Shown one piece after another: positions 1 through 12,300 of a stretch of DNA of 64,000 nucleotides. A program made the position numbers and the translations under genes. The notes beneath the pieces are model-generated. The model was not told where the DNA came from. It saw only the letters and a list, made by a program, of their open reading frames with translations, and did no database searches. The stretch comes from Oenanthe sinensis (Eukaryota; Streptophyta; Magnoliopsida; Apiales; Apiaceae). The stretch is from the NCBI GenBank assembly GCA_028671895.1, contig JAPMAC010000231.1, positions 5,854,001 through 5,918,000 on the forward strand, in the 5' to 3' direction. Position 1 is the stretch's first letter; each line of letters begins with the position of its first letter.

Positions 1-1
1 T

Positions 2-418
2 TCTAGGTACTTGATTTCTTGAAATTTCTAGATAATCATCACTTTCTTCACCATTGCTTGTTGATTCATTTTCAAAATGCAATAGGTCATGGTATCCTTC
101 ATCAAACAACCCTTGAATCTTCTAATCAGCAAAGACTACATACATAGATTCCATAACAATGTGTAATCTAAGATTGCAGACTCTATAAGCTTTGGTTGTT
201 ATTTCATATCTAGCAAATATAGCTTCATCATCTTTGACTTCAAATTTTACCAGATTTTGACCTTGATTCCTTAGTACAAAGCATTTACAGCCAAAGACAT
301 GAAGAAAATTTACTATAGGCTTCTTGTCTTTCTTCATAAATTGATATGGTGTTTTTCCTTGTAGTTGATTGACTATGGAAATATTTTGAATGTAGCATGC
401 AGTTTTAACTACTTCTGT
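2..418 (-). pseudogene. copia pol fragment: linker between integrase and reverse transcriptase
   Basis: This is in the same frame as the integrase core. After the TAG at 419-421 the frame continues through TEVVKTACY and GKTPYQF to FLHVFGCKCFVL (about 302-267), the conserved block marking the end of copia integrase, then KAYRVCNLRLHIVMES (about 193-146) and VVFAD (139-125). TAG at 122-124 interrupts it again. Beyond that an acidic, Ser/Glu/Asp-rich stretch runs open to the window edge, as expected for the variable spacer before reverse transcriptase. GYS-like residues after the FAR position are altered (FARYEIT), so missense decay has also occurred. The reverse transcriptase itself would lie to the left of the window. 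Confidence 0.85.
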
Positions 419-817
419 CTAGAAATATGTAGGTAGTTTTGCTTCTTCTAACATAGTTCTAGCAGCTTCAATCAAGGTCCTATTTTTCCTTTCAACAACT
501 CCATTTTCTTGTGGAGTCCTTGGTGCAGGGAAATGATGAGTGATACCCTTCTCTTCATAGAATTCTTTCATTGTTGCATTCTTGAATTCAGTACCATTAT
601 CACTTCTTATTTTCTTGACCTTTGACTCAGTGCCATTGTCAACATTCTTCACATGATTGATAATGATATTGCTTACCTCATCCTTAGAATGTAAGAAATA
701 TACCCATGTATATCTTGTCAAGTCATCCATAATGACTAAGGCATATTTCTTTTTGGCAATTGACATGATGTTGACTGGACTAAATAAGTCCATGTGCAAT
801 AATTCCAAAGCCTTATC
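419..817 (-). pseudogene. copia integrase core (DDE) fragment
   Basis: An integrase joins retrotransposon cDNA ends to target DNA. The 129-codon open stretch carries all three catalytic acidic residues in the D,D-35-E arrangement, numbering from the codon at 808: Asp7 in HMDLF (788-790), Asp70 in RSDNG (599-601) and Glu106 in VVERKN (491-493), with exactly 35 residues between the last two. Motif TRYTWVYF (about residues 31-38) and APRTPQENG (about 26-34 residues after the second Asp) are typical of copia integrases. The frame ends at TAG 419-421, directly after LPTYF, where the family has Trp. The first codon of the open stretch is TTG and is internal, because the frame is open upstream to 860. 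The catalytic residues are intact but the polyprotein is interrupted, so no function is expected. Confidence 0.95.
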
Positions 818-1276
818 AATTGATGATTCAGACTTTGACTTGAATGATGTTTTCCTTTATTTTCCCTTTTGACATGCATCACATAGTCCATCCTTGGTGA
901 ATTCCATTTGTGGAATGCATCTAACCAAATTCTTTCTAACCAATTGATTCATGGCTTCGAAATTCAAACGGGCTATCTTCTTGTGTCAAATCCAACTTTC
1001 ATCTGTATTGGCTTTGCTAAGTAAACATGTCACTAAATTTGCCTTTACAGAGTTAAAGTCAGCCACATACACATTTCCTTTTCTTTCACCAATTAGGAGG
1101 ATTTCACCAGATTCTTTATTGGCTATGATGCATGATCCAGTTAAAAACCACACACCATTTCCATTATCACACAATTGACTAATATTGAGCAAATTGTGAC
1201 TCAATCCATCAACAAGTGCTACAGGTTCAAAGATAATATTTTCTCTTACAATTGAGCCATATCCCAGAGTAAAACC
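818..1276 (-). pseudogene. copia pol fragment: pre-integrase region and integrase zinc finger
   Basis: The segment encodes the part of copia Pol just upstream of the integrase core. From 1276 downwards it reads KGFTLGYGS, then LVDGLSHNLLNISQLCD (about 1219-1169), the conserved element found between protease and integrase. The zinc-finger stretch follows at about 990-845: first ligand His in HKK, and the CDAC pair (about 884-873). Two nonsense codons break it: TGA at 986-988, where the family normally has Trp before the first His, and TAA at 857-859, where Gln is usual after GK. The second zinc-ligand His appears as Arg (IARLN), so the finger would be defective even without the stops. The visible open piece 986-1204 begins at a TTG and is not a real start. 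The frame matches the integrase core downstream. Confidence 0.88.
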
Positions 1277-1287
1277 TTTGTTGTTAT

Positions 1288-4080
1288 GAGTTCGAACGAG
1301 TCAACAATTAAGCCTCAAATTGTTATGAATTGTTTTGATGTTGAAACGAGCCAATAATATTCCTACAAGAGTTTACATGTTGTTTCCATGTTCAAACAAG
1401 TCAAAAATGAAGCTACAAGTTGTTTCCGAGTTCGAACGAGCCAAGAATGAAGCCTCAAATTGTTATGAATTGTTTTGATGTTTAAACGAGCCAATAATGC
1501 TCCTACAAGTGTTTACAAGTTGTTTCCATGTTCAAACGAGGCAAGAATGAAGCTACACGCTGTTTCCGGGTTCGAACGAGTCAAGAATGAAGTCTAAAAT
1601 TGTTACGAATTGTTTCGATTTTCAAACGAGCCAATAATGCTTTTACAAGAGTTTACAAGTTGTTTCCATGTTCAAACGAGTCAAGAATGAAGCTACAAGT
1701 TATTTTCGAGTTCGAACGAGTCAAGAATGATGCCTCAAATTGTTATGAATTGTTTTGATGTTTAAACGAGCAAATAATGCTCCTACAAGTGTTTACAAGT
1801 TGTTTCCATGTTCAACCGAGTCAAGAATGAAGCTATAAGTTATTTCCGAGTTCGAACGAGTCAAGAATGACGCCTCAAATTGTTATGAATGGTTTTAATG
1901 TTTAAACTAGCCAATAATGTTTCTACAAGAGTTTACAAGTTGTTTCCATGTTCAAACGAGTCAAGAATGAAGCTACAAGTTATTTTCGAGTTCGAACGAG
2001 TCAAGAATGAAGCCTCAAATTGTTATGAATTGTTTTGATGTTTAAACGAGCCAATAATACTCCTACAAGTGTTTACAAGTTGTTTCCATGTTCAAACGAG
2101 TCAAGAATGAAGCTATAAGTTATTTTCGAGTTCGAACGAGTCAAGAATGAAGCCTCAAATTGTTATGAATTGTTTTGATGTTTAAACTAGCCAATAATGT
2201 TTCTACAAGAGTTTACAAGTTGTTTCCATGTCCAAACGAGTCAAGAATGAAGCTACAAGTTGTTTCCGAGTTCGAACGAGTCAATAATTAAGCCTCAAAT
2301 TATTATGAATTGTTTTCATGTTGAAACGAGCCAATAATGTTCCCACAAGAGTTAACAAGTTGTTTCCTTGTTCAAACGAGTAAAGAATGAAGCAACAAGT
2401 TGTTTCCGAGTTCGAACAAGCCAAGAATGAAGCCTCAAATTGTTATGAATTGTTTTGATGTTTAAACGAGCCAATAATGCTCCTACAAGTGTTTACCAGT
2501 TATTTTCATGTTCAAACGAGGCAAAAATGAAGCTACACGCTGTTTCCGAGTTCGAACGAGTCAAGAATGAAGTCTAAAATTGTTACGAATTGTTTTGATT
2601 TTCAAACGATCCTATAATGCTTTTACAAGAGTTTACAAGTTGTTTCCTTGTTCAAACGAGTAAAGAATGAAGCAACAAGTTGTTTCCGAGTTCGAACGAG
2701 CCAAGAATGAAGCCTCAAATTGTTATGAATTGTTCTGATGTTTAAACGAGCCAATAATGTTCCTACAAGTGTTTACAAGTTGTTTCCATGTTCAACCGAG
2801 TCAAGAATGAAGCTATAAGTTGTTTCCGAGTTCGAACGAGTCAAGAATGAAGCCTCAAATTATTACGAATTGTTTTTATGTTTAAACGAGGGAATAATAC
2901 TCCTACAAGTGTTTACAAGTTGTTTCCATGTTCAAACGAGTCAAGAATGAAGCTCCAAGTTGTTTCCGAGTTCGAACGAGTCAAGAATGAACCCTCAAAT
3001 TGTTATGAATGGTTTTGATGTTTTAAACTAGCCAATAATGTTTCTACAAGAGTTTACACGTTGATTCCATGTTCAAACGAGTCAAAAATGAAACTACAAG
3101 TTATTTTCGAGTTCGAACGAGTCAAGAATGAAGCCTCAAGTTGTTATGAATTGTTTTGATGTTTAAACGAGCCAATAATGCTCCTACATGTGTTTACAAG
3201 TTGTTTCCATGTTCAAACGAGTCAAGAATGAAGCTATAAGTTATTTCCGAGTTCGAACGAGTCAAGAATGAAGCCTCAAATTGTTATAAATGGTTTTGAT
3301 GTTTAAACTAGCCATTAATGTTTCTACAAGAGTTTACAAGTTGTTTCCATGTTCAAACGAGTCAAGAATGAAGCTACAAGTTGTTTCCGAGTTCGAACGA
3401 GTCAAGAATTAAGCCTCAAATTGTTAAGAATTATTTTGATGTTTAAACGAGCCAACAATGTTCCTACAAGAGTTTACATGTTGTTTCCATGTTTAAACGA
3501 GTTAAGAATGAATCTACAAGTTGTTTCTGAGTTCGAACGAGTCAAGAATGAAGCCTCAAATTGCTATGAATTGTTTTTATGTTTAAACGAGGGAATAATA
3601 CTCCTACAAGTGTTTACAAGTTGTTTCCATGTTCAAACGAGTCAAGAATGAAGCTACAAGTTGTTTCCGAGTTCGAACGAGTCAGGAATGAAGCCTTAAA
3701 TTGTTATGAATGGTTTTGATGTTTAAACTAGCCAATAATGTTTCTACAAGAGTTTACAAGTTGTTTCCATGTTCAAACGAGTCAAGAATAAAGCTACAAG
3801 TTATTTTCGAGTTCGAACGAGTCAAGAATGAAGCCTCAAATTGTTATGAATTGTTTTGATGTTTAAACGAGCAAATAATGCTCCTACAAGTGTTTACAAG
3901 TTGTTTCCATGTTCAAACGAGTCAAGAATGAAGCTATAAGTTATTTCCGAGTTCGAACGAGTCAAGAATGAAGTCTCAAATTGTTATGAATGGTTTTAAT
4001 GTTTAAATTAGCCAATAATGTTTCTACAAGAGTTTATAAGTTGTTTCCATGTTCAAACGAGTCAAGAATGAAGCTACAAG
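1288..4080 (+). repeat. Satellite sub-zone: copia-proximal monomers, early form of the 1261-bp higher-order repeat
   Basis: Here 140-bp monomers of mixed types alternate. The variant with TCCCACAAGAGTTAACAAG occurs at 2341 and again at 4162, a lag of 1821 bp (13 monomers plus 1). The +1 comes from monomers with GTTTTAAACTAG instead of GTTTAAACTAG (near 3020). Several monomer types later fixed in the 9-monomer unit are already present, but in a longer, less regular order, for example two copies of the GTAAAGAATGAAGCAAC type at about 2380 and 2660. It reads as a less homogenised flank of the higher-order array. The junction with copia is at about 1281-1291. Confidence 0.8.
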
Positions 4081-7000
4081 TTCTTTTCGAGTTCGAACGA
4101 GTCAATAATTAAGCCTCAAATTATTATGAATTGTTTTTATGTTGAAACGAGCCAATAATGTTCCCACAAGAGTTAACAAGTTGTTTCCTTGTTCAAACGA
4201 GTAAAGAATGAAGCAACAAGTTGTTTCCGAGTTCGAACGAGCCAAGAATGAAGCCTCAAATTGTTATGAATTGTTTTGATGTTTAAACGAGCCAATAATG
4301 CTCCTACAAGTGTTTACAAGTTGTTTTCATGTTCAAACGAGGCAAGAATGAAGCTACACGCTGTTTCCGAGTTCGAACGAGTCAAGAATGAAGTCTAAAA
4401 TTGTTACGAATTGTTTCGATTTTCAAACGATCCTATAATGCATTTACAAGAGTTTACAAGTTGTTTCCATGTTCAAACGAGTCAAGAATGAATCTACAAA
4501 TTGTTTCCATGTTCGAAAGAGTCAAGAATGAAGCCTCAAATTGTTATGAATTGTTCTGATGTTTAAACGAGCCAATAATGTTCCTACAAGTGTTTACAAG
4601 TTGTTTCCATGTTCAACCGAGTCAAGAATGAAGCTATAAGTTGTTTCCGAGTTAGAACGAGTCAAGAATGAAGCCTCAAATTGTTACAAATTGTTTTTAT
4701 GTTTAAACGAGGGAATAATACTCCTACAAGTGTTTACAAGTTGTTTCCATGTTCAAACGAGTCAAGAATGAAGCTCCAAGATGTTTCCGAGTTCGAACGA
4801 GTCAAGAATGAACCCTCAAATTGTTATGAATGGTTCTGATGTTTTAAACTAGCCAATAATGTTTCTACAAGAGTTTACAAGTTGTTTCCATGTTCAAACG
4901 AGTCAAGCATGAAGCTACAAGTTGTTTCCGAGTTCGAACGAGTCAGGAATGAAGCTTTAAATTGTTATGAATGGTTTTGATGTTTAAACTAGCCAATAAT
5001 GTTTCTACAAGAGTTTACAAGTTGTTTCCATGTTCAAACGAGTCAAGAATGAAGCTATAAGTTATTTCCGAGTTCGAACGAGTCAAGAATGAAGCCTCAA
5101 ATTGTTATAAATGGTTTTGATGTTTAAACTAGCCAATAATGTTTCTACAAGAGTTTACAAGTTGTTTCCATGTTCAAACGAGTCAAGAATGAAGCTACAA
5201 GTTATTTTCGAGTTCGAACGAGTCAAGAATGAAGCCTCAAATTGTTATGAATTGTTTTCATGTTTAAACGAGCAAATAATGCTCCTACAAGTGTTTACAA
5301 GTTGTTTCCATGTTCAAACGAGTCAAGAATGAAGCTATAAGTTATTTCCGAGTTCGAACGAGTCAAGAATGAAGTCTCAAATTGTTATGAATGGTTTTAA
5401 TGTTTAAACTAGCCAATAATGTTTCTACAAGAGTTTACAAGTTGTTTCCATGTTCAAACGAGTCAAGAATGAAGCTACAAGTTCTTTTCGAGTTCGAACG
5501 AGTCAATAATTAAGCCTCAAATTATTATGAATTGTTTTCATGTTGAAACGAGCCAATAATGTTCCCACAAGAGTAAACAAGTTGTTTCCTTGTTCAAACG
5601 AGTAAAGAATGAAGCAACAAGTTGTTTCCGAGTTCGAACGAGCCAAGAATGAAGCCTCAAATTGTTATGAATTGTTTTGATGTTTAAACGAGCCAATAAT
5701 GCTCCTACAAGTGTTTACAAGTTATTTTCATGTTCAAACGAGGCAAGAATGAAGCTACACGCTGTTTCCGAGTTCGAACGAGTCAAGAATGAAGTCTAAA
5801 ATTGTTACGAATTGTTTCGATTTTCAAACGATCCTATAATGCATTTACAAGAGTTTACAAGTTGTTTCCATGTTCAAACGAGTCAAGAATGAATCTACAA
5901 ATTGTTTCCATGTTCGAAAGAGTCAAGAATGAAGCCTCAAATTGTTATGAATTGTTCTGATGTTTAAACGAGCCAATAATGTTCCTACAAGTGTTTACAA
6001 GTTGTTTCCATGTTCAACCGAGTCAAGAATGAAGCTATAAGTTGTTTCCGAGTTCGAACGAGTCAAGAATGAAGCCTCAAATTGTTACGAATTGTTTTTA
6101 TGTTTAAACGAGGGAATAATACTCCTACAAGTGTTTACAAGTTGTTTCCATGTTCAAACGAGTCAAGAATGAAGCTCCAAGATGTTTCCGAGTTCGAACG
6201 AGTCAAGAATGAACCCTCAAATTGTTATGAATGGTTCTGATGTTTTAAACTAGCCAATAATGTTTCTACAAGAGTTTACAAGTTGTTTCCATGTTCAAAC
6301 GAGTCAAGAATGAAGCTACAAGTTGTTTCCGAGTTCGAACGAGTCAGGAATGAAGCCTTAAATTGTTATGAATGGTTTTGATGTTTAAACTAGCCAATAA
6401 TGTTTCTACAAGAGTTTACAAGTTGTTTCCATGTTCAAACGAGTCAAGAATGAAGCTACAAGTTATTTTCGAGTTCGAACGAGTCAAGAATGAAGCCTCA
6501 AATTGTTATGAATTGTTTTGATGTTTAAACGAGCAAATAATGCTCCTACAAGTGTTTACAAGTTGTTTCCATGTTCAAACGAGTCAAGAATGAAGCTATA
6601 AGTTATTTTCGAGTTCGAACGAGTCAAGAATGAAGTCTCAAATTGTTATGAATGGTTTTAATGTTTAAACTAGCCAATAATGTTTCTACAAGAGTTTACA
6701 AGTTGTTTCCATGTTCAAACGAGTCAAGAATGAAGCTACAAGTTCTTTTCGAGTTCGAACGAGTCAATAATTAAGCCTCAAATTATTATGAATTGTTTTC
6801 ATGTTGAAACGAGCCAATAATGTTCCCACAAGAGTTAACAAGTTGTTTCCTTGTTCAAACGAGTAAAGAATGAAGCAACAAGTTGTTTCCGAGTTCGAAC
6901 GAGCCAAGAATGAAGCCTCAAATTGTTATGAATTGTTTTGATGTTTAAACGAGCCAATAATGCTCCTACAAGTGTTTACAAGTTGTTTTCATGTTCAAAC

Positions 7001-10000
7001 GAGGCAAGAATGAAGCTACACGCTGTTTCCGAGTTCGAACGAGTCAAGAATGAAGTCTAAAATTGTTACGAATTGTTTCGATTTTCAAACGATCCTATAA
7101 TGCTTTTACAAGAGTTTACAAGTTGTTTCCATATTCAAACGAGTCAAGAATGAATCTACAAATTGTTTCCATGTTCGAAAGAGTCAAGAATAAAGTCTCA
7201 AATTGTTATGAATTGTTCTGTTGTTTAAACGAGCCAATAATGTTCCTACAAGTGTTTACAAGTTGTTTCCATGTTCAACCGAATCAAGAATGAAGTTATA
7301 AGTTGTTTCCGAGTTCGAACGAGTCAAGAATGAAGCCTCAAATTGTTACGAATTGTTTTTATGTGTAAACGATGGAATAATACTCCTACAAGTGTTTACA
7401 AGTTGTTTCCATGTTCAAACGAGTCAAGAATGAAGCTCCAAGATGTTTCCGAGTTCGAACGAGTCAAGAATGAACCCTCAAATTGTTATGAATGGTTCTG
7501 ATGTTTTAAACTAGCCAATAATGTTTCTACAAGAGTTTACAAGTTGTTTCCATGTTCAAACGAGTCAAGAATGAAGCTACAAGTTGTTTCCGAGTTTGAA
7601 CTAGTCAGGAATGAAGCCTTAAATTGTTATGAATGGTTTTGATGTTTAAACTAGCCAATAATGTTTCTACAAGAGTTTACAAGTTGTTTCCATGTTCAAA
7701 CGAGTCAAGAATGAAGCTACAAGTTATTTTCGAGTTCGAACGAGTCAAGAATGAAGCCTCAAATTGTTATGAATTGTTTTGATGTTTAAACGAGCAAATA
7801 ATGTTCCTACAAGTGTTTACAAGTTGTTTCCATGTTCAAACGAGTCAAGAATGAAGCTATAAGTCATTTCCGAGTTCGAACGAGTCAAGGTTGAAGTCTC
7901 AAATTGTTATGAATGGTTTTAATGTTTAAACTAGCCAATAATGTTTCTACAAGAGTTTACAAGTTGTTTCCATGTTCAAACGAGTCAAGAATGAAGCTAC
8001 AAGTTCTTTTCGAGTTCGAACGAGTCAATAATTAAGCCTCAAATTATTATGAATTGTTTTCATGTTGAAACGAGCCAATAATGTTCCCACAAGAGTTAAC
8101 AAGTTGTTTCCTTGTTCAAACGAGTAAAGAATGAAGCAACAAGTTGTTTCCGAGTTCGAACGAGCCAAGAATGAAGCCTCAAATTGTTATGAATTGTTTT
8201 GATGTTTAAACGAGCCAATAATGCTCCTACAAGTGTTTACAAGTTGTTTTCATGTTCAAACGAGGCAAGAATGAAGCTACACGCTGTTTCCGAGTTCGAA
8301 CGAGTCAAGAATGAAGTCTAAAATTGTTACGAATTGTTTCGATTTTCAAACGATCCTATAAAGCTTTTACAAGAGTTTACAAGTTGTTTCCATGTTCAAA
8401 CGAGTCAAGAATGAATCTACAAATTGTTTCCATGTTCGAAAGAGTCAAGAATGAAGCCTCAAATTGTTATGAATTGTTCTGATGTTTAAACGAGCCAATA
8501 ATGTTCCTACAAGTGTTTACAAGTTGTTTCCATGTTCAACCGAGTCAAGAATGAAGCTATAAGTTGTTTCCGAGTTCGAACGAGTCAAGAATGAAGCCTC
8601 AAATTGTTACGAATTGTTTTTATGTTTAAACGAGGGAATAATACTCCTACAAGTGTTTACAAGTTGTTTCCATGTTCAAACGAGTCAAGAATGAAGCTCC
8701 AAGATGTTTCCGAGTTCGAACGAGTCAAGAATGAACCCTCAAATTGTTATGAATGGTTCTGATGTTTTAAACTAGCCAATAATGTTTCTACAAGAGTTTA
8801 CAAGTTGTTTCCTTGTTCAAACGAGTCAAGAATGAAGCTACAAGTTGTTTCCGAGTTCGAACGAGTCAGGAATGAAGCCTTAAATTGTTATGAATGGTTT
8901 TGATGTTTAAACTAGCCAATAATGTTTCTACAAGAGTTTACAAGTTGTTTCCATGTTCAAACGAGTCAAGAATGAAGCTACAAGTTATTTTCGAGTTCGA
9001 ACGAGTCAAGAATGAAGCCTCAAATTGTTATGAATTGTTTTCATGTTTAAACGAGCAAATAATGCTCCTACAAGTGTTTACAAGTTGTTTCCATGTTCAA
9101 ACGAGTCAAGAATGAAGCTATAAGTTATTTCCGAGTTCGAACGAGTCAAGAATGAAGTCTCAAATTGTTATGAATGGTTTTAATGTTTAAACTAGCCAAT
9201 AATGTTTCTACAAGAGTTTACAAGTTGTTTCCATGTTCAAACGAGTCAAGAATGAAGCTACAAGTTCTTTTCGAGTTCGAACGAGTCAATAATTAAGCCT
9301 CAAATTATTATGAATTGTTTTCATGTTGAAACGAGCCAATAATGTTCCCACAAGAGTTAACAAGTTGTTTCCTTGTTCAAACGAGTAAAGAATGAAGCAA
9401 CAAGTTGTTTCCGAGTTCGAACGAGCCAAGAATGAAGCCTCAAATTGTTATGAATTGTTTTGTTGTTTAAACGAGCCAATAATGCTCCTACAAGTGTTTA
9501 CAAGTTGTTTTCATGTTCAAACGAGGCAAGAATGAAGCTACACGCTGTTTCCGAGTTCGAACGAGTCAAGAATGAAGTCTAAAATTGTTACGAATTGTTT
9601 CGATTTTCAAACGATCCTATAATGCTTTTACAAGAGTTTACAAGTTGTTTCCATGTTCAAACGAGTCAAGAATGAATCTACAAATTGTTTCCATGTTCGA
9701 AAGAGTCAAGAATGAAGCCTCAAATTGTTATGAATTGTTCTGATGTTTAAACGAGCCAATAATGTTCCTACAAGTGTTTACAAGTTGTTTCCATGTTCAA
9801 CCGAGTCAAGAATGAAGCTATAAGTTGTTTCCGAGTTCGAACAAGTCAAGAATGAAGCCTCAAATTGTTACGAATTGTTTTTATGTTTAAACGAGGGAAT
9901 AATACTCCTACAAGTGTTTACAAGTTGTTTCCATGTTCAAACGAGTCAAGAATGAAGCTCCAAGATGTTTCCGAGTTCGAACGAGTCAAGAATGAACCCT

Positions 10001-12300
10001 CAAATTGTTATGAATGGTTCTGATGTTTTAAACTAGCCAATAATGTTTCTACAAGAGTTTACAAGTTGTTTCCATGTTCAAACGAGTCAAGAATGAAGCT
10101 ACAAGTTGTTTCCGAGTTCGAACGAGTCAGGAATGAAGCCTTAAATTGTTATGAATGGTTTTGATGTTTAAACTAGCCAATAATGTTTCTACAAGAGTTT
10201 ACAAGTTGTTTCCATGTTCAAACGAGTCAAGAATGAAGCTACAAGTTATTTTCGAGTTCGAACGAGTCAAGAATGAAGCCTCAAATTGTTATGAATTGTT
10301 TTGATGTTTAAACGAGCAAATAATGCTCCTACAAGTGTTTACAAGTTGTTTCCATGTTCAAACGAGTCAAGAATGAAGCTATAAGTTATTTTCGAGTTCG
10401 AACGAGTCAAGAATGAAGTCTCAAATTGTTATGAATGGTTTTAATGTTTAAACTAGCCAATAATGTTTCTACAAGAGTTTACAAGTTGTTTCCATGTTCA
10501 AACGAGTCAAGAATGAAGCTACAAGTTCTTTTCGAGTTCGAACGAGTCAATAATTAAGCCTCAAATTATTATGAATTGTTTTCATGTTGAAACGAGCCAA
10601 TAATGTTCCCACAAGAGTTAACAAGTTGTTTCCTTGTTCAAACGAGTAAAGAATGAAGCAACAAGTTGTTTCCGAGTTCGAACGAGCCAAGAATGAAGCC
10701 TCAAATTGTTATGAATTGTTTTGATGTTTAAACGAGCCAATAATGCTCCTACAAGTGTTTACAAGTTGTTTTCATGTTCAAACGAGGCAAGAATGAAGCT
10801 ACACGCTGTTTCCGAGTTCGAACGAGTCAAGAATGAAGTCTAAAATTGTTACGAATTGTTTCGATTTTTAAACGATCCTATAATGCTTTTACAAGAGTTT
10901 ACAAGTTGTTTCCATGTTCAAACGAGTCAAGAATGAATCTCCAAGTTGTTTCCATGTTCGAAAGAGTCAAGAATAAAGCCTCAAATTGTTATGAATGGTT
11001 TTGATGTTTTAAACTAGCCAATAATGTTTCTACAAGAGTTTACAGTTGATTCCATTTTCAAACGAGTCAAGAATGAAGCTACAAGTTATTTTCGAGTTCG
11101 AACGAGTCAAGAATGAAGCCTCAAATTGTTATGAATTGTTTTGATGTTTAAACGAGACAATAATGCTCCTACAAGTGTTTACAACTTGTTTCCATGTTCA
11201 AACGAGTCAAGAATGAAGCTATAAGTTATTTCCGAGTTCGAACGAGTCAAGAATGAAGCCTCAAATTTTTATAAATGGTTTTGATGTTTAAACTAGCCAA
11301 TAATTTTTCTACAAGAGTTTACAAGTTGTTTCCATGTTCAAACGAGTCAAGAATGAAGCTACAAGTTGTTTCCGAGTTCGAACGAGTCAGGAATGAAGCC
11401 TTAAATTGTTATGAATGGTTTTGATGTTTAAACTAGCCAATAATGTTTCTACAAGAGTTTACAAGTTGTTTCCACGTTCAAACGAGTCAAGAATGAAGCT
11501 ACAAGTTATTTTCGAGTTCGAACGAGTCAAGAATGAAGCCTCAAATTGTTATGAATTGTTTTCATGTTTAAACGAGCAAATAATGCTCCTACAAGTGTTT
11601 ACAAGTTGTTTCCATGTTCAAACGAGTCAAGAATGAAGCTATAAGTTATTTCCGAGTTCGAACGAGTCAAGAATGAAGTCTCAAATTGTTATGAATGGTT
11701 TTAATGTTTAAACTAGCCAATAATGTTTCTACAAGAGTTTACAAGTTGTTTCCATGTTCAAACGAGTCAAGAATGAAGCTACAAGTTCTTTTCGAGTTCG
11801 AACGAGTCAATAATTAAGCCTCAAATTATTATGAATTGTTTTCATGTTGAAACGAGCCAATAATGTTCCCACAAGAGTTAACAAGTTGTTTCCTTGTACA
11901 AACGAGTAAAGAATGAAGCAACAAGTTGTTTCCGAGTTCGAACGAGCCAAGAATGAAGCCTCAAATTGTTATGAATTGTTTTGATGTTTAAACGAGCCAA
12001 TAATGCTCCTACAAGTGTTTACAAGTTGTTTTCATGTTCAAACAAGGCAAGAATGAAGCTACACGCTGTTTCCGAGTTCGAACGAGTCAAGAATGAAGTC
12101 TAAAATTGTTACGAATTGTTTCGATTTTCAAACGATCCTATAATGCTTTAACAAGAGTTTACAAGTTGTTTCCATGTTCAAACGAGTCAAGAATGAATCT
12201 ACAAATTGTTTCCATGTTCGAAAGAGTCAAGAATGAAGCCTCAAATTGTTATGAATTGTTCTGATGTTTAAACGAGCCAATAATGTTCCTACAAGTGTTT
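4081..12300 (+). repeat. Higher-order repeat 1: nine-monomer unit of 1261 bp
   Basis: The diagnostic word TTCTTTTCGAGTTCGAACG recurs at 4081, 5482, 6743, 8004, 9265, 10526 and 11786. The lags are 1401, 1261, 1261, 1261, 1261 and 1260 bp. The 1261-bp unit is nine 140-bp monomers plus one base, the extra base coming from the GTTTTAAAC monomer. The first interval has one additional monomer (around 5040-5180). Successive units from 5.5 to 10.5 kb differ by only scattered substitutions by eye, for example CCTATAAAGC at about 8352 versus CCTATAATGC in its neighbours. The 10526-11786 unit is internally rearranged: sequence around 10.99-11.36 kb replaces normal monomers and reappears 1820 bp later at 12.8-13.2 kb. 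The last unit breaks off at about 12.3 kb. Confidence 0.9.

Larger units (their letters stand above)
1..1287 (-). mobile_element. Ty1/copia LTR retrotransposon fragment, truncated on both sides
   Basis: Read on the minus strand, the whole stretch is one reading frame carrying, in order, the end of the pre-integrase domain, an integrase zinc finger, the integrase core and the linker that precedes reverse transcriptase. This is the Ty1/copia domain order. It continues past the left window edge (towards reverse transcriptase, not visible) and stops abruptly at about 1287, where satellite sequence begins. No gag, protease or LTR is present on the satellite side, so the 5' part of the element is missing. 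The frame has in-frame stops at 986-988, 857-859, 419-421 and 122-124 but no frameshift that I can see, so it is a dead copy decayed by point mutation. The general look of the linker suggests the SIRE/Maximus or Tork branch, but I cannot decide the lineage without alignment. Confidence 0.93.

Noticed and set aside
657..1178. Plus-strand open frames at 657-872 and 951-1178
   Set aside because: They are antisense to the recognisable copia pol frame and have no motif.
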